From the NCBI GenBank assembly GCA_944474755.1, contig OX104117.1, forward strand, positions 43,293,222-43,357,221: 64,000 nucleotides of DNA, in the 5' to 3' direction. Shown here piece by piece: positions 51,003 through 62,994 of this stretch; within the stretch, counting starts at the first letter, position 1, and each line of letters opens with the position of its first letter. Origin of the DNA: Limnoperna fortunei. Taxonomy: Eukaryota; Mollusca; Bivalvia; Mytilida; Modiolidae. The translations under genes and the position numbers were made by a program. Below the pieces are notes generated by a model, which made no database searches, was not told the origin of the DNA, and saw nothing but the letters and a program-made list of their open reading frames with translations.

Positions 51003-52359
51003 CTGGAATCGCATATGAAAGCTCTGTTAACTCTAGGTTGAGCGTGTGAACCGTCAACCTTTGCCTAAACCCTGAATGTATATATTGAATATAAAACATT
51101 AAAATTTTTTATGGTGTTAAGACTTTTGTAAGAATATGTAGATAAATATAATTTATATAGATTGTATATCTCATATTACAAATACATTTTGAACTTTTTG
51201 TAGCACTTTCATATTTCATATTATGAGTAAGTCTTTCGTCAGCAACAATCTGTGTTCTCAATTAGCTTTGATATAACATCAAGAGAAAATTTCTACATTT
51301 GTTTTCATCTTTTAACAATTTTATGTGATGCATATCTGATTAAAAATATTAACTTGTTCTTTTCACCTGTTTGTTATCAAATAAATAAAACAATTATTCT
51401 TAAAAGAAAAATAAATTTTCCTTTTGTTTTCTATTTTTTTTTACTATTTCTTTTACATGTAAAACAAATATTGTTGAGCAACCTTTTTATAATGCTTGGA
51501 TGTATGACGGAAGGTAAAAATTACCGAACACCAAGGAAATTGTTCTTAACGACAATCCACAAATCAAAGTCCAAGAAAATGGCAAATTTAAGGACCACCA
51601 ACCAAAAATATAGCAACTGCAGCAATGGTATTTACTTCTTACTGGCATTTCGAAAGAAATGGTGGGTTAAACCATGCAGGTTTTATGACATGCCAAACCT
51701 TCCGCTTCCATTACGGTAGTGTGGGAGTTGGTTTGTTGCTGAAAATAGATATGTATCATATACCACAAGTCAGTAATATGTTAATCCAACAATCATCGCA
51801 GCACAACCACTGTGTACTGAATTCATAAATTGGGAAAACTATTTGCAATCATATTTTCAAACGACAGAATATTTTCAACAAGGATGGTATCTATCTATAG
51901 TAAAACTTATTAAAGGCGCGGACAAGTGTTTTTTTTCTTGCAACCTAGGTATAGCATGATGTTAATATGAAACTCCAAATGTTTTGTTAAAAGATACATT
52001 GGTCATTTAAAAAAAATTCCTTTTATAGTTTACCCATTCAATAAGAATATTACCGAGGAAAGTATTTATCTTGATTAATGCAAGATATAAAGTGCATGAT
52101 CATGATGATAGAAAGTTTTTTTTTTAATAATCATTTAGGCTGTTTGTAATATGCAGAGTTTGTTACACGTTGTGCCCCTTTGATATTTGCAATTCATTTT
52201 TTTCAATCAATTGTTCAAAGAAATATAACAAAAAATTTGTTTGCATTAAACCTTTTTGTTATATAGTGGTTCAAGTGGAAAGAGAATTTTGTGTTTATCA
52301 GTTTTTTATTCCTAGAACCTGTTCTGTCAAACCTCTTGAATAAAGTAATATGCTATCTG

Positions 52360-53665
52360 TCTATCTCCCCCTTAGTCGCAGTGACAATACTGAGATGGTT
52401 CCGAGTGCTGGTGGGGGTTGTCAGGTAATACAAGAATAAGCCATATATTGGATATTTAGTGTTTGAAAGTGCCACGATTAAGACCACTTATGTAGATTTT
52501 TAAAACAGAAGTGTTATCAAGTCTAATCCATAAATAGGAAAGAATGCCAAAATGTCCAATCGTATTTAAGAGATTGATTTCCAATTATGATCAATTATGT
52601 CATGGTGACGACCATAGAACTTCCTAAGGTATAACAAACTCTTGTTTGAGTAGTTTAGTAGTAAACAGTAGTGACCGTTCTAGAAAATGGAAATAACGAT
52701 TGCAGGATCTAGAATAACGCAAAAGTTGTGAAATGTACACACCATGCTGGAGCCGCAGGTATTTCGTTATCAATGAAATAGAAGTTAACAATTACCAAGT
52801 TGAAGTCTCGTCGTCGAGTCTAGTTTGTAATTTTCAGCGTCCAATTCTATCAGTAGGTCTATGTAAGAGGTCGAGCCAAGTACTAGTTTATTGGTGGTGT
52901 CTTTAATTTCAAGCTCGCTTAAGTTGATTGAATTTCAAATTTAGCATTAAGGGACAAAAAATCATCAATATAGCGGAATGTGAAATTAAAAATCTGGACT
53001 TTCTCTTCTTCGCAGGCCTATGAACTCTGCTTCAAAGGAGCACAATTAGTACTCATGGGAATAACAAGTCGGTTTAAAAACATCTACAAATATGTTGTCA
53101 ATCAGAACATCTAACATTAGACAGTTGGTTTTCGGTTTTTTATTATTTGATTTAGTCATAGATGACTAAGAAAGTTATGTCATGACTAACTACCAGGTAT
53201 TTATATGGTCGCATTCCGTTTTTCTGTGAAAAAGCAGCACTTTAAGACTGGCTTTAAGCTGCATATGAGGAAGTCGAAAAATCGAAGTTTTATCGCTGTT
53301 ACATTGCAGAAGAAATCAGACCTCAAGATGTCCATCAGGTCTTTAGAATTTTGTAGTATCCACATTTCATTTATGCCACTTCTGGAGTATCATGTGTTAC
53401 TGTATTTTCTAAGCCCGGTTTATTGTTCTAACAGTCAGGAGCTTTGATGGTGGTTTGGTAGTACACTTAAAACGATCCTGCCGTTTGTATGGATTGCTTT
53501 GAACTTTTGGTTTCCAATACAAGATGGGGAGAACACTATATTAGACTTTGATATGGATAGGGATGCTTACATCTATTTGTAATTTTCAAGAATCTCCCCT
53601 TTTGACAGCATAGTGGATGTGTAAGTAGGATTTCCAAGTGAACTCCCCATGCCAAATTCATTTAT
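52360..53665 (-). pseudogene. dead Penelope-like reverse transcriptase
   Basis: In minus-strand order the three frames give, from about 53650, LGNPTYTSTMLSKGEIL; then MWILQNSKDLMDIL; NFDFST; KNGMRPYKYLV; LIDNIF; IPMSTNCAPL (53036-53065); FNFTFRYIDDFLSLN with the catalytic YIDD at 52961-52972; ELEIKDTT; SYIDLLIELD; GVYISQLLRYSRSC; and RKFYGRHHD. These are the ordered motifs of a retroelement reverse transcriptase common in invertebrates and fish; I assign it to the Penelope-like group from memory of the motif set. Many stops and frame changes make it non-functional, and no endonuclease domain was seen. Confidence 0.8.
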
Positions 53666-56179
53666 CAACTAATATTAATAAAATATATGTTCAAAATTTG
53701 CTTGTTTCCCAAATGTCATTCCTATTAATGGTTCCTAGTAAAACGCAGATAGTCACTGATTATTATCAGAATAACAAACAAATTTTGACAAGATGTACTA
53801 AAAAATAACAAAATAACTTGACGATTCTTTATCTTTATTGGCACCAAGTATAAACCTGACATAATAAAATTACAAAAAGATGATTAAAATACCTGTGCCT
53901 TAACCTCAGAAGTAGCAGCACTTGTACCAAACCATATCAACCACTAAAATGTGATAAAATTAATCTTGTATTCTTGGAACAATGCACAACATTTTTTAAT
54001 AGATAAATTTCAGTCACTTACATATACCTACAATACCATGTTAAAAGTTAAAAAATATACAACTATTTTTTAATACAATTCTACACTGTGGACTATTCTT
54101 TCGTGTACAACGGCAGTTGGTCTCATTGGCTGTGTCAGTTGGTCAAGACCACTAGTACGAAGTAACCAATTTACATCTTGATGTGAAAGAATAGCGTAGC
54201 TATAGATTCAAAAAGTTTTTGGCTACAGGCAAGATCACTGGTATAGTATAATATATACTTATTAATAAATATAGAAGGTTTGTACTGGTGGAGTATATAC
54301 ATGTATATTGAATTAACACAGTTCTATGAAAACAGTGGGAATACAAGGGTTATAAAAATGAATATATATGAACAAAGTTCTATGAATACAGGGGATAATG
54401 AATATATATTACATAAACAGTTTATATGGACATGTCTATGATACACATGAACGTTGAGGTATTCAAGTTTATACTGACAGTTTATACTAAATTGCATCAC
54501 AGAGGATAGGGAAGTGATGGGAATTTTCATTACTGTCGTGGGGTGCAGAATTGGTTGTCCAGTTGTATTCAACAAAAAATTATACAGAAAAGATCGGAAT
54601 ATCTGTACAAAATTGTTTATGTTACAGATAACTGTATCTTTATTTCATTTTACACTATTAACTACTATTGCATAGAAAATCTTTGTATAATTGAAAAAAA
54701 AACCAATAAATTTAAGATTATCTGGACATTCATATATATAAAAAAATTTTTAAACTTTAAAAGACTTCATGCACAGTACAAAAGTATAAAATCATGATAG
54801 AGTCGAGTTTTAACAAGTGTTATTTATGTGGAACATGGTTTTATCAAATAAATGAATAAAACCTTAAACCAAAAAATACAATAAAAAAACAGAATTAAAA
54901 AAAAATATAAATAAACAGAATTAAAAAAGGCCATACAGTTACAAACACTGGACAAGCCAACACTATTTAAGTGATCTTTGCTCCAAAATAAAACATTTAA
55001 AAAACGAGATCTCGCCAATTAAAACTAAATTGAAGAAACTACTGCATGCAATAAAATTGGACATAAATATGCTATATCGAACAGACAGTATTTTGATGTT
55101 ATGTACAATTATATACGGTATATATTTGCACTAATGTTAAAATACACAACAAATACTCGTAACAAGATAATATAAACCTAACAAAAGTGATGTTATGAAG
55201 AAAATTTTTTTATGGAGTTTCAACCAAAAAAAATATCATTATGAGTTACAAATAAGACTACAGGTGTAAATATACAAGTTTTAATAGATATGTTCGTAAA
55301 AATCATGGAATTTGAAAAACCTTAATTATCTTTCTTGAGCATTGTTCCTGATTTTGTATAATACTTACTTATTTTGATTTGATAGAACATACAAGATTCA
55401 AAATGTTCAAGGTAAAAAATAAATGTACATTTAGATGTAATTAACCAACCAAATATTCTAAATGAAGACCAATGTTATGCCAAACAATTATATAAATTGG
55501 CAATATACTGATAATAAATATTATTTCTGAACTGCTAAAAACAATTATGAAATTATTCAAATGGTGATTGAAAGACACTCCACATAGCTTTAAATATTAA
55601 TACAAGATTTTAAGTAAAAACAAGGAAAAACTTCAAAGTGATCAATTCATTTTTTTTTCTCTTTTATAGCAATTTTTGCTTTTAATATAAAATTGTTTTC
55701 AAAAGTAAACAGTTTTAAAAGAACTTCTGACCTGCAAAAAAAAAGTTTAAATGATGAAGATGATGCTTTAAAGAAACAATCAACATATCTTTTACCATTA
55801 ATATGTTATTTTAATTCAAAAAATTAAAAACTACAAATACAAAAAAAAATTCAGTGACAGATAGTAACAGAAAAGTGGTCCACAATTTATTTTCAACTGT
55901 AATTGTTTATCAGTAATACAAAACAGTAACATTTTTTTAAATATGAATTTAAAAATTAACAATCAAGATGTCAAACTTGTCATTGTATTTTATGAAGAGC
56001 ATTCAAAATTATTTACAATTACATCGGACCATCAAGACTTGTTGATAAATATATTAAATATTAGGTTATGTAACCTCCAATTAGTATTCCATAATAAATA
56101 CACATACATATCTGTTATACAAAACAAACTACACATATGTCAATACTCGGGACTACATACATTAAATAATTTAAATTAA
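53666..56179. other. intergenic 3' flank of TK1
   Basis: Extremely AT-rich with no recognisable exon. At 54290-54400 the phrase cagttctatgaaaacagtgg recurs imperfectly as caaagttctatgaatacagg, a small tandem repeat. The minus-strand 3' UTR of TK1 lies at its right end. Confidence 0.45.
55886..55891 (-). terminator. candidate poly(A) signal of TK1
   Basis: AATAAA on the minus strand about 290 nt after the TK1 stop. The region is AT-rich, so the match is only suggestive. Confidence 0.35.
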
Positions 56180-56359
56180 CTAGCAATTTTTTATTGGAGA
56201 ACTGAACAGTTTTCTGTTGGCAACCATCTTGGCTTCTTTGACCGAATTAAAGGTTGGAGTTTCATTCTTTCTTGGAGATTTCATCGGAGATTTGAGAGGT
56301 GATTTAAAGCAGGTTCTACAAACAGCCCAGTATTTGTCTGCACCTCCTATTACCTCAAC
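56180..56359 (-). CDS. TK1: TK1 exon 7 and stop
   Basis: 180 nt after ttttctag: [18 protein letters not shown], then a basic tail with [19 protein letters not shown] and final SSPIKNC before TAG (56180-56182). The second zinc Cys pair is here. Confidence 0.93.
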   Translation of the reverse strand, partial: VEVIGGADKYWAVCRTCFKSPLKSPMKSPRKNETPTFNSVKEAKMVANRKLFSSPIKNC

Positions 56360-59300
56360 CTAGAAAATAAATGATGAATGAATTAAATTAACAAATGGAA
56401 CAAATACACTGTATGAATAGAACTAACAACAGTTGAAAAAAATTGAAGAATGTGTCCATGGGACACGGATGCCCCCGCTAAAGTAAGTCCCAAACAGGAA
56501 GTAGTTGTCCGACAGGTCTGAAAGTCGCTTAGGCCATACAACTTGTGATACTGAACAACCCTGCCAAATTTCAAATTGTTCTCATGTACGGTTTCTGAGA
56601 AAAGCTTGACGGAAATTTGTACATACAGACGGACGTATTTACGTACAAATGAAGTCCCAAACAGGAAGTAGTTGTCCGACAGGTCTGAAATACGCTTAGG
56701 ACGTACAACTTGTGATACTTAACCACCCTGCCAAATTTAAAATTGTTCTCATGTACGGTTTCTGAGAAAAGCTTGACGGAAATTTGTTCGGACGGACGGA
56801 CGGACATGAGTAAAACTTAATGCCCCCCGACATGTCGTTGCGGGGGCATAAAAATAATCAGAAATCATTGTCCCAAAATAACATTATTCTTTAGTTACAT
56901 CAACATAGTTTCAAGATAAAAAACAGCAGGCTGCATGTTTATACAAGTATTCTTCTGTAAAAAAAAATCACATTCAACTTCCCAATAGTTTGTTTGGATG
57001 GGGGTTATATCCCAATTTCACCTACACTGTTTTGCATTGGTAGAAGGGAAACAGAAGTCCCTGTTGAGAACCCCTGATCTTCAGCTAGTAAACTGGCAAT
57101 CCTTGTACATTAATGGTGGAATTGAGCAGACCTTGCATGATAACAGTCTTAAAAAGTTACTGAGAGTTTACGACTATAAAGTTTATCTATTAAAAATTAC
57201 TGTAGATGTCATTGGATTTTCTGTCATAAAGTTAGTAAATGTGTCCTGTATTTAGTCTATCAATAATAAGTTTTAAAATTTTCAAATCCAATAAATATAA
57301 TTGTTGCCATGCGTACATATGATATGAGAACAAAGCAGCTATAATAAAACAAAAATTTATGCACAATTGTACTTACAGCAGTTTCCTGTCCTTTTCTCTT
57401 TGTAAAGGATCCTTCATTATTACAACCCATACATACGGCATTTAGTTTGATAACATTCTCAGCTAATGGTACAAGGTTCAGTATGTCTCCAAAACCCTAA
57501 AATATACAATATAACAATATATTGCCGTAATTAGGGTCGTATTGTCTGCGGTTTTTTTCTTTTAATTTTAGTTGGAAAGGAATGGTGGGGATTATACATA
57601 AATACAGACTCGATTTTTTTTTGTCCTGTTGATTGTTGTCAATGGCGGTCGACATTTTGTTGTAGAGTCTTATGTGGTATTTTCGTACAATTCTAACATT
57701 ATTCTTTTACAAACTTCCTTTAGAAACAAAAATGGCTGACTTCCTATGGAAATTTGATCTATCAAAATGAAAATTCAGCCGCATATCAAAACGCTGTTTA
57801 ACTGTGGAAAATAATTGTTCAAATAGTGTAATATGAGATTTACAAAAGGACCATAAACTCCACCAAACGTGGTAGCAGTTTTCAATTTTGTCAGACAAAA
57901 TCCCGTAGGACAGACATAACGTTTATAGTAATCTGAATCAAGTAAAAATATTGTTTTTTAACAGTTTATTCATAATTTTTGTTTGTTGAAATAATATTTA
58001 GACATTTTTCAGCTATATCATGACATCCAGTTTTTATTGGGGAAAAAGCCAGAGTCCCCAGTTAAAACCCCTGACCTTTGGTAGGAAAACTGGCAATCCT
58101 TGTAAATTAATATTCAATTCGAGCCCACAGTGAAACTCAAACCTGCAATCACAGTGTTGACAGACCATGTGATCAGAAGATGAACTACATTTACCATTCA
58201 GCAACCGAGGCCTGTTTATTTAAATGAGAATGGTTTTTGTCTGTTGATCTTTAATTGGATTAAGTTCACAAGAATGACACAGAGATCAGGAAAAGGACAC
58301 ACAGTGCATCATTTTTCCCATTAAAACAAAAAATTGTGCATTAAATTGTGACATCTTCCTATAATTCTACTTTCTGCCTTGGAACTGTATAGCATAGGGT
58401 TTTCATAACATATATAAAATTTTAAGTGCCCAGTGCGTTTTTGTAAACATAGGGAACTAATTCCATCAATGAAAAAAGTATCTGAACTCTGATGACAAGA
58501 TAGAGTCACTAAGTTTGCACTATTTAATTTATTTTTTAGAATTATGAATTCTGACTTATATAAATGGGGAAAAAATATTGTTTTTGCTGTGGGAATGGGG
58601 AAAAACCTGCCCTTAAATGAAGATAGGAAAATCACTGTTAATAGTTGGCTGCTCCAAATTTTTGTGTGGGGTCTAATGTATTATAGTGGGCTGCTCACTC
58701 CAAATATTTCTATGGGTGCTATCCTTACCTTTTTCTGGAATGTTCCATCTAAAGCTGCCACAATAACAATTTTACCTCTCTCTGCCATCTCGTCACTAAA
58801 GCTTACAACATCTGGGAACTAAAAACAATAAACAATAGGTCTTTGAGATGTCCATCTTGTATGGTACCATAAACATGTGCAGTTTAAATAAGTCCTGGAG
58901 GTGATGATTTGTATCGGTACCTAACAGGTGTGATGTGTAAGGACACTATGTTATATATAACTTTACAAGACATGGCAAACACAAAAAGCTTGTATGTCAA
59001 AACCACAATAATCCCAAATGGTGTACATTAAAGAAATGTAACATTTTAGTTTCCCTGCAGTATTATTCCATTCTTCACGAACTCTTTCCAAAGAATGGTG
59101 GACATTTGGTCCACCAACTTCCCCAGATAATGCTGGACCAAAGCAGCTTTTGCCAGACCAAATTTGTCTGATGTTGCCTTTGTTTACATTTAACTAGCTA
59201 CCTAATATGCATGTAGATACAGACATATATATCATACATAGTATTTGTAAACATCATACTATTCATAACTGTTATAAACAAGCTAAAATAACATTTTATT

Positions 59301-62300
59301 ATACAATTACACAGAAATAATTCACAAAGCTAAAAGCAACTGCTCCATGGGACACCTATCTACAGAAATTATGAGGTCATTGACAACTAGTTATCTTTAT
59401 TCCTTCCATTTTAGCTTACTAGTAAATATTTATATATTATCAAAGCAAATGATTAAAATATAATATGTTGTAAACAAACTTTTGAGTTTCAACCCCATTT
59501 TAAAGTGTTTGTTTATCAAACAGTTACAATTTTTCATTAAAGGCCGTTGTAGTCTCCTTTTATCTCATTTCTCGCTGTTGGTTATTAGACGTATCCCGAA
59601 ATAAACAAATGGCGCGTAATCCATTTGCCAAACTAAAACGTTTTAAAAATGAGTTACATACGCAGGATCTTTGCAATTTTTATTGGTTTTACATATTTAA
59701 AGTTGGAAGTCTGTGTGAATCACTACTACCAGATATATAAGTATTTTCTGTGAATGAACCATCAGGGATACTTGAACTTGGATAATAACAATGTCGGACT
59801 TTCAGACCGACGAAACACAATTTTTTTTTACCACCAAGCGTTATTATATCAATTTGTCTGTCTGACCGACGCATTTCGTGAAGACTGTTATCCAGAGAAA
59901 AATAATGAGGCTTGTTGCCATTTTACCTAGTATTTCTTTTGTTTGTTTGATTAAAGTGAAATAGATGCTTGAAATCTTGATTTGGCAGTGCTCCACATTT
60001 TGCATGAAAAAATTTCAATTTATTTAAAAAACATTTACTGGGAACAGCACATTTTTTTCTACAAATGGGGCTGGCCATTTCTGTAAATAAGATATTTATT
60101 TATTTTTTATGACACACACACACACACACACATAAAAAAAGAGAAGAAAAAAAATCAGTTGTTGAAATAAAATAACATACAAACTGTCCTTCATCAACAC
60201 CTATTACTTCAAAGTTCTCAGCGAGTGTAGCAACATCGTCAAGTTTATCAGCAGGAACAGCTGGCAAAGTTTGTCTACAAACGAAAAATTTAAGTAGTAT
60301 TTTTTCTCAATTAGTAGAAATGAACAGTGTAATATAAATCATTGTCAATTTTGTGTATTTTTTTTCAACTTTAGTTCAGCTCATTTCCTATATCTTAACA
60401 TTAGTTAAGGTAACAGGTCTACTATTGACCGCGTGGTCTGTCAACAATGAGATTAAGGGTTCAGGTCTCACTGCCTACAGGATGCACGATTAAAATTCTA
60501 ATTGACAAAGAAAGCCAGTTTTCCTTCAAAAGGTCTGGTTTTTAGTAGGTACTCTGGTTTCCTCCCCAATAAAACCTGGATGCCATGACATAGCTGAAAG
60601 ATTGCAGTAAACATCATTCAAACAAACAAAATCTACAGTGCAATACAGGTCAGTTGGATTATGTTCTTTCATTCATCCAGTTTCTGCAGACAACAGATGT
60701 CCATTCAACTTAAACCTTGTATAAGTAAAAATAGTGAAAAAAATTTGTTTCAGTGTATTTTATGTTACAAAAAACCATTGAAAAACCCACCTAAAATCTA
60801 GTCGACAAGAGTTTTGGCCATGCAAGATGGATAAGTGAAAAATTCAAATCACATTTGTTGTAGTGCAAAAAGTGCTTGTATATGCACTATTTAATTTCAA
60901 TCTCGGCATGTAGAGTATCAAAATTCATTGTTTGTCTAAACATGGACCAGCACTAAGTTGTGCTAAGTATACCCTACTCAACCATCTTTTGGCTCACAAA
61001 ACGAAGTAGATATTACTGGCTGACCTGGAAAGGGGAGGTGCAGTAAAACTCATCATGCTAAAGCTGTGCACCAAATTTGAAATCAATCCCTTTAGTAGAA
61101 GCAGAGAAATCTGTTACAAGAGTTTGCACTGGACAGACAGACAGACAGACGGACAAGGTGAATGCAATATAGCCCCCTCTCTTACGAGTGGGGTATAGTA
61201 TTAGTGCTAAAAGTAATTAACAACTCTTACAAAGGAAATGATCTCTACCCATTTTTAGCAACAACCGAGTTGCAATATTAATCTTTCCAAAACAATTTGG
61301 GATAGGTTAACATATATATATATGTATATCCATATATAATTTTTAACATGTTAATGTTAATTGTGACATAAATGATTTTGTACATGTCCGTCATCACCCT
61401 TAATTTTTTTCATTCGATTTTGTAAGCAATTTCACACCTCCTAGGATAACAATTCATTGTAATACCTGTCATGTGTAGCAATGCCCTCTTTATCATATCT
61501 GTCATCTTTCGAGTATTTGATAACTAAGCACTTGTAATTGGCTATCTGATATCTCTTCATTCTCCTCATCAATTCTGTACTGCAATCAATTAAATACCAA
61601 AGTATTTTAGGATACATTACACAGGCATATTTAATTATAAACTTTATTTTTCACATAATATCTGCTTGTACAATGTACATTTTACAAATTGTGCACTTAA
61701 ATTTAATACATTTACAGTTTCAGGACAAAATATTGCTTAAATATAGAGATCCTATATTGGTACAAGTGGATTATCAGATTTCTCCAATTGAGATAGTTAA
61801 ATTATGGAATTTTAAGTCAGAGCCTTGTAAGATTCTGTTTCTCTAATTTTAAAAAGTAGTAAATTTGCTAAATGAAGTACAAATTATACCAAAACCAATT
61901 TTATGTTCATGACTTGAATACACGGTAAATGGATGGTGTTTTGTTTATGACATCACGAGTTTTTCTTATGATGTTATTATTTAAAACCAATCAACTGCAG
62001 AGAACAACAAATTCACCAGTGACGAGAACTATATTATCCACACTGGTCAAGCAGTTGATATATTACATCAAAATTAGAGAATTCACATTTCCCAATATAG
62101 CAGATGTAAACTATGAAATTGGATAACCGTGTGATGAACTAAATTATACCTGTAGAACTATGACTCAACCTGGTCTACATTGTGTATTTATGTACATGTA
62201 TGTCTTCCTTTGATACACATTGTATACAATTTTTACTTCCATCTAGAATGCTATCATTCTTCTGTAAATGGCCGATTTCTGGTACAGATGACCCAGTACA

Positions 62301-62994
62301 GATGAGCTCACGCTCAAACATCTGTACTTGCTGCGTCATCCAATCAAAACGCCAGAAACAAGAACGTTGTTTTGGAAGCATAACAACGTTCTTCTATGAC
62401 GTTCTTGTTTCCGGTGTTCTGATTGGACGTCAGAGACAATGGAGTCTACAACAATGGAGAGTCTATATGTTATAGCGATGTGAAAGTTGTTGGTTGACAG
62501 AAGAAATAGGTACTTTCATACGTTTTGGGGAAAGTCTGTGTGAACTTTCACTCGCGAAAAGACACAAAATTTCTATCACCCGTGAAAGATCAACCGGTCT
62601 TTCCCAAAAACGTATGAAAGAACCTATTTGTCTTTGACTTGTACACATCAACATGTGCATACATTTATTTAATTGATTGATTGTTTGTTTGTTGTTTAAC
62701 GTCCAGCAAGCAATATTTCAGCTATATTCAGGACGTGATACATTTATTTAAGAACTGGTGCTTATTGACATTTCATAAAACTTTAAAATGATTGAAAGAT
62801 GGTGTGTAAGTTTGCTTCGTTTAAACGTGCATGGAGCAGCTGTACATGTAAAGTTTAAGTTGAGGCTAAGTTTAAAGTGTATCAGATAAAATTATTTCAA
62901 AAGCTATACAATACAAAATAAAAATTTAATTGAAAAACAGTTCCTTCAAAGTATCTACTTACGTTTTACCAGAAAACATGGGCCCAAATATCAA
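56180..62994 (-). CDS. TK1: cytosolic thymidine kinase TK1, first exon missing
   Basis: Phosphorylates thymidine to dTMP with ATP (dTTP salvage). Coding order on the minus strand: 62963-62994, 61466-61579, 60181-60274, 58729-58818, 57377-57496, 56180-56359; 630 nt, 209 residues plus stop, all junctions GT-AG and in phase. Numbering from the first visible residue: P-loop [10 protein letters not shown] (4-13), [26 protein letters not shown] with Asp76 and the catalytic-base Glu77, [17 protein letters not shown] and VCRTC (Cys132, 135, 164, 167; structural zinc), and the VIGGADKY lasso (153-160). The 32-nt P-loop exon equals the short exon 2 of vertebrate TK1. About 20 N-terminal residues are expected but not found. 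The C-terminal tail carries three KSP motifs and a conserved RKLF, but no KEN box. Confidence 0.94.
56455..56851. mobile_element. MITE with atgcccccgc termini and two 167-bp units
   Basis: Left atgcccccgc (56469-56478) and right gcgggggcat (56840-56849); the right end is itself a hairpin (tgccccccgacatgtc .. cgggggca). Inside, agtcccaaacaggaagtagt recurs at 56486 and 56653, followed each time by ggtttctgagaaaagcttg and a gacggacgg run. Lies in the last TK1 intron. Confidence 0.8.
56996..57152 (-). mobile_element. SINE remnant in a TK1 intron
   Basis: actggcaatccttgtacatt and gagaacccctgatctt match the SINE body in reverse. The tRNA head and tail are decayed. Confidence 0.5.
57377..57496 (-). 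CDS. TK1: TK1 exon 6
   Basis: 120 nt, phase 0-0: [40 protein letters not shown]. Carries the first zinc Cys pair. Donor gtaagt. Confidence 0.93.
57981..58212 (-). mobile_element. tRNA-derived SINE in a TK1 intron
   Basis: The minus strand reads ggcctcggttgctgaatgg, gattgcaggtttgagtttca, aaggattgccagttttccta, ccaataaaaactggatgtca and a CAAAC-type tail. It is in the sense orientation of TK1. Confidence 0.8.
58729..58818 (-). CDS. TK1: TK1 exon 5
   Basis: 90 nt, phase 0-0: [20 protein letters not shown] then [10 protein letters not shown]. Acceptor gtttttag, donor gtaagg. Confidence 0.93.
58858..58950 (+). repeat. ggtacc repeat-family fragment
   Basis: ttgtatggtaccataaacat, aataagtcctgg and cggtacctaacaggtgtgat parallel the 40.5-40.77 kb repeats, where aattaagtcctagatg occurs. 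Confidence 0.5.
60112..60132 (+). repeat. (AC)n microsatellite
   Basis: About ten AC units just downstream (in TK1 sense) of exon 4's donor, followed by an A-rich stretch. Confidence 0.95.
60181..60274 (-). CDS. TK1: TK1 exon 4
   Basis: 94 nt: completes Arg49, then [20 protein letters not shown] and [11 protein letters not shown] with the catalytic Glu. Acceptor gtttgtag, donor gtatgt. Confidence 0.93.
60401..60630 (+). mobile_element. SINE, 5' end decayed, in a TK1 intron
   Basis: ttagttaaggtaacaggtct, gtggtctgtcaacaatgag, aagggttcaggtctcactg, ggtttcctccccaataaaac and the tail catcattcaaacaaacaaa. It is antisense to TK1. Confidence 0.8.
61010..61200 (+). mobile_element. small element with gaca run and hairpin end
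   Basis: cactggacagacagacagac is followed by gacggac and a terminal hairpin tagccccctctcttacgag / tggggtata. Same layout as the elements at 56455 and 21318, though the sequences differ. Confidence 0.55.
61466..61579 (-). CDS. TK1: TK1 exon 3
   Basis: 114 nt after attgcag: (T)[37 protein letters not shown] plus two bases; donor gtatta. Confidence 0.93.
62340..62426. mobile_element. foldback element, 28-nt arms
   Basis: Arms 62340-62367 (ccaatcaaaacgccagaaac ..) and 62399-62426 are inverted repeats with a few mismatches; a second hairpin gaacgttgtt / aacaacgttc lies inside. Confidence 0.7.
62504..62629. mobile_element. foldback element, 31-nt arms
   Basis: Arms 62504-62534 and 62599-62629 share aaataggtactttcatacg then ttttggg. 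It lies 80 bp from another foldback in TK1 intron 2. Confidence 0.72.
62675..62735 (-). mobile_element. SINE 3' tail fragment
   Basis: gattgattgtttgtttgttg then tttaacgtccagcaagcaat and tttcagctatattcagg are the complement of the tail seen at 7846-7914. Confidence 0.6.
62963..62994 (-). CDS. TK1: TK1 exon 2 (32-nt P-loop exon)
   Basis: Encodes [10 protein letters not shown] plus AC of the next codon, between cttttcag and gtaagt. Starts in phase 0, so an upstream coding exon must exist. Confidence 0.92.

Larger units (their letters stand above)
49829..52359. other. intergenic between aldolase B and the reverse transcriptase relic
   Basis: Holds the presumed 3' UTR of copy B, a possible isolated minus-strand exon (50880-51002) and a Lys- and hydrophobic-rich open frame at 51252-51719 that I do not recognise. 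The rest is AT-rich. Confidence 0.45.

Noticed and set aside
51252..51719. 155-codon frame, the longest in the window
   Set aside because: Composition follows the local AT-rich sequence (Phe, Leu, Ile, Lys, Asn), with no domain, no splice partner and no context. Left as unexplained sequence.
58544..58822. Plus-strand 92-codon frame overlapping TK1 exon 5
   Set aside because: It is the antisense shadow of the TK1 exon.
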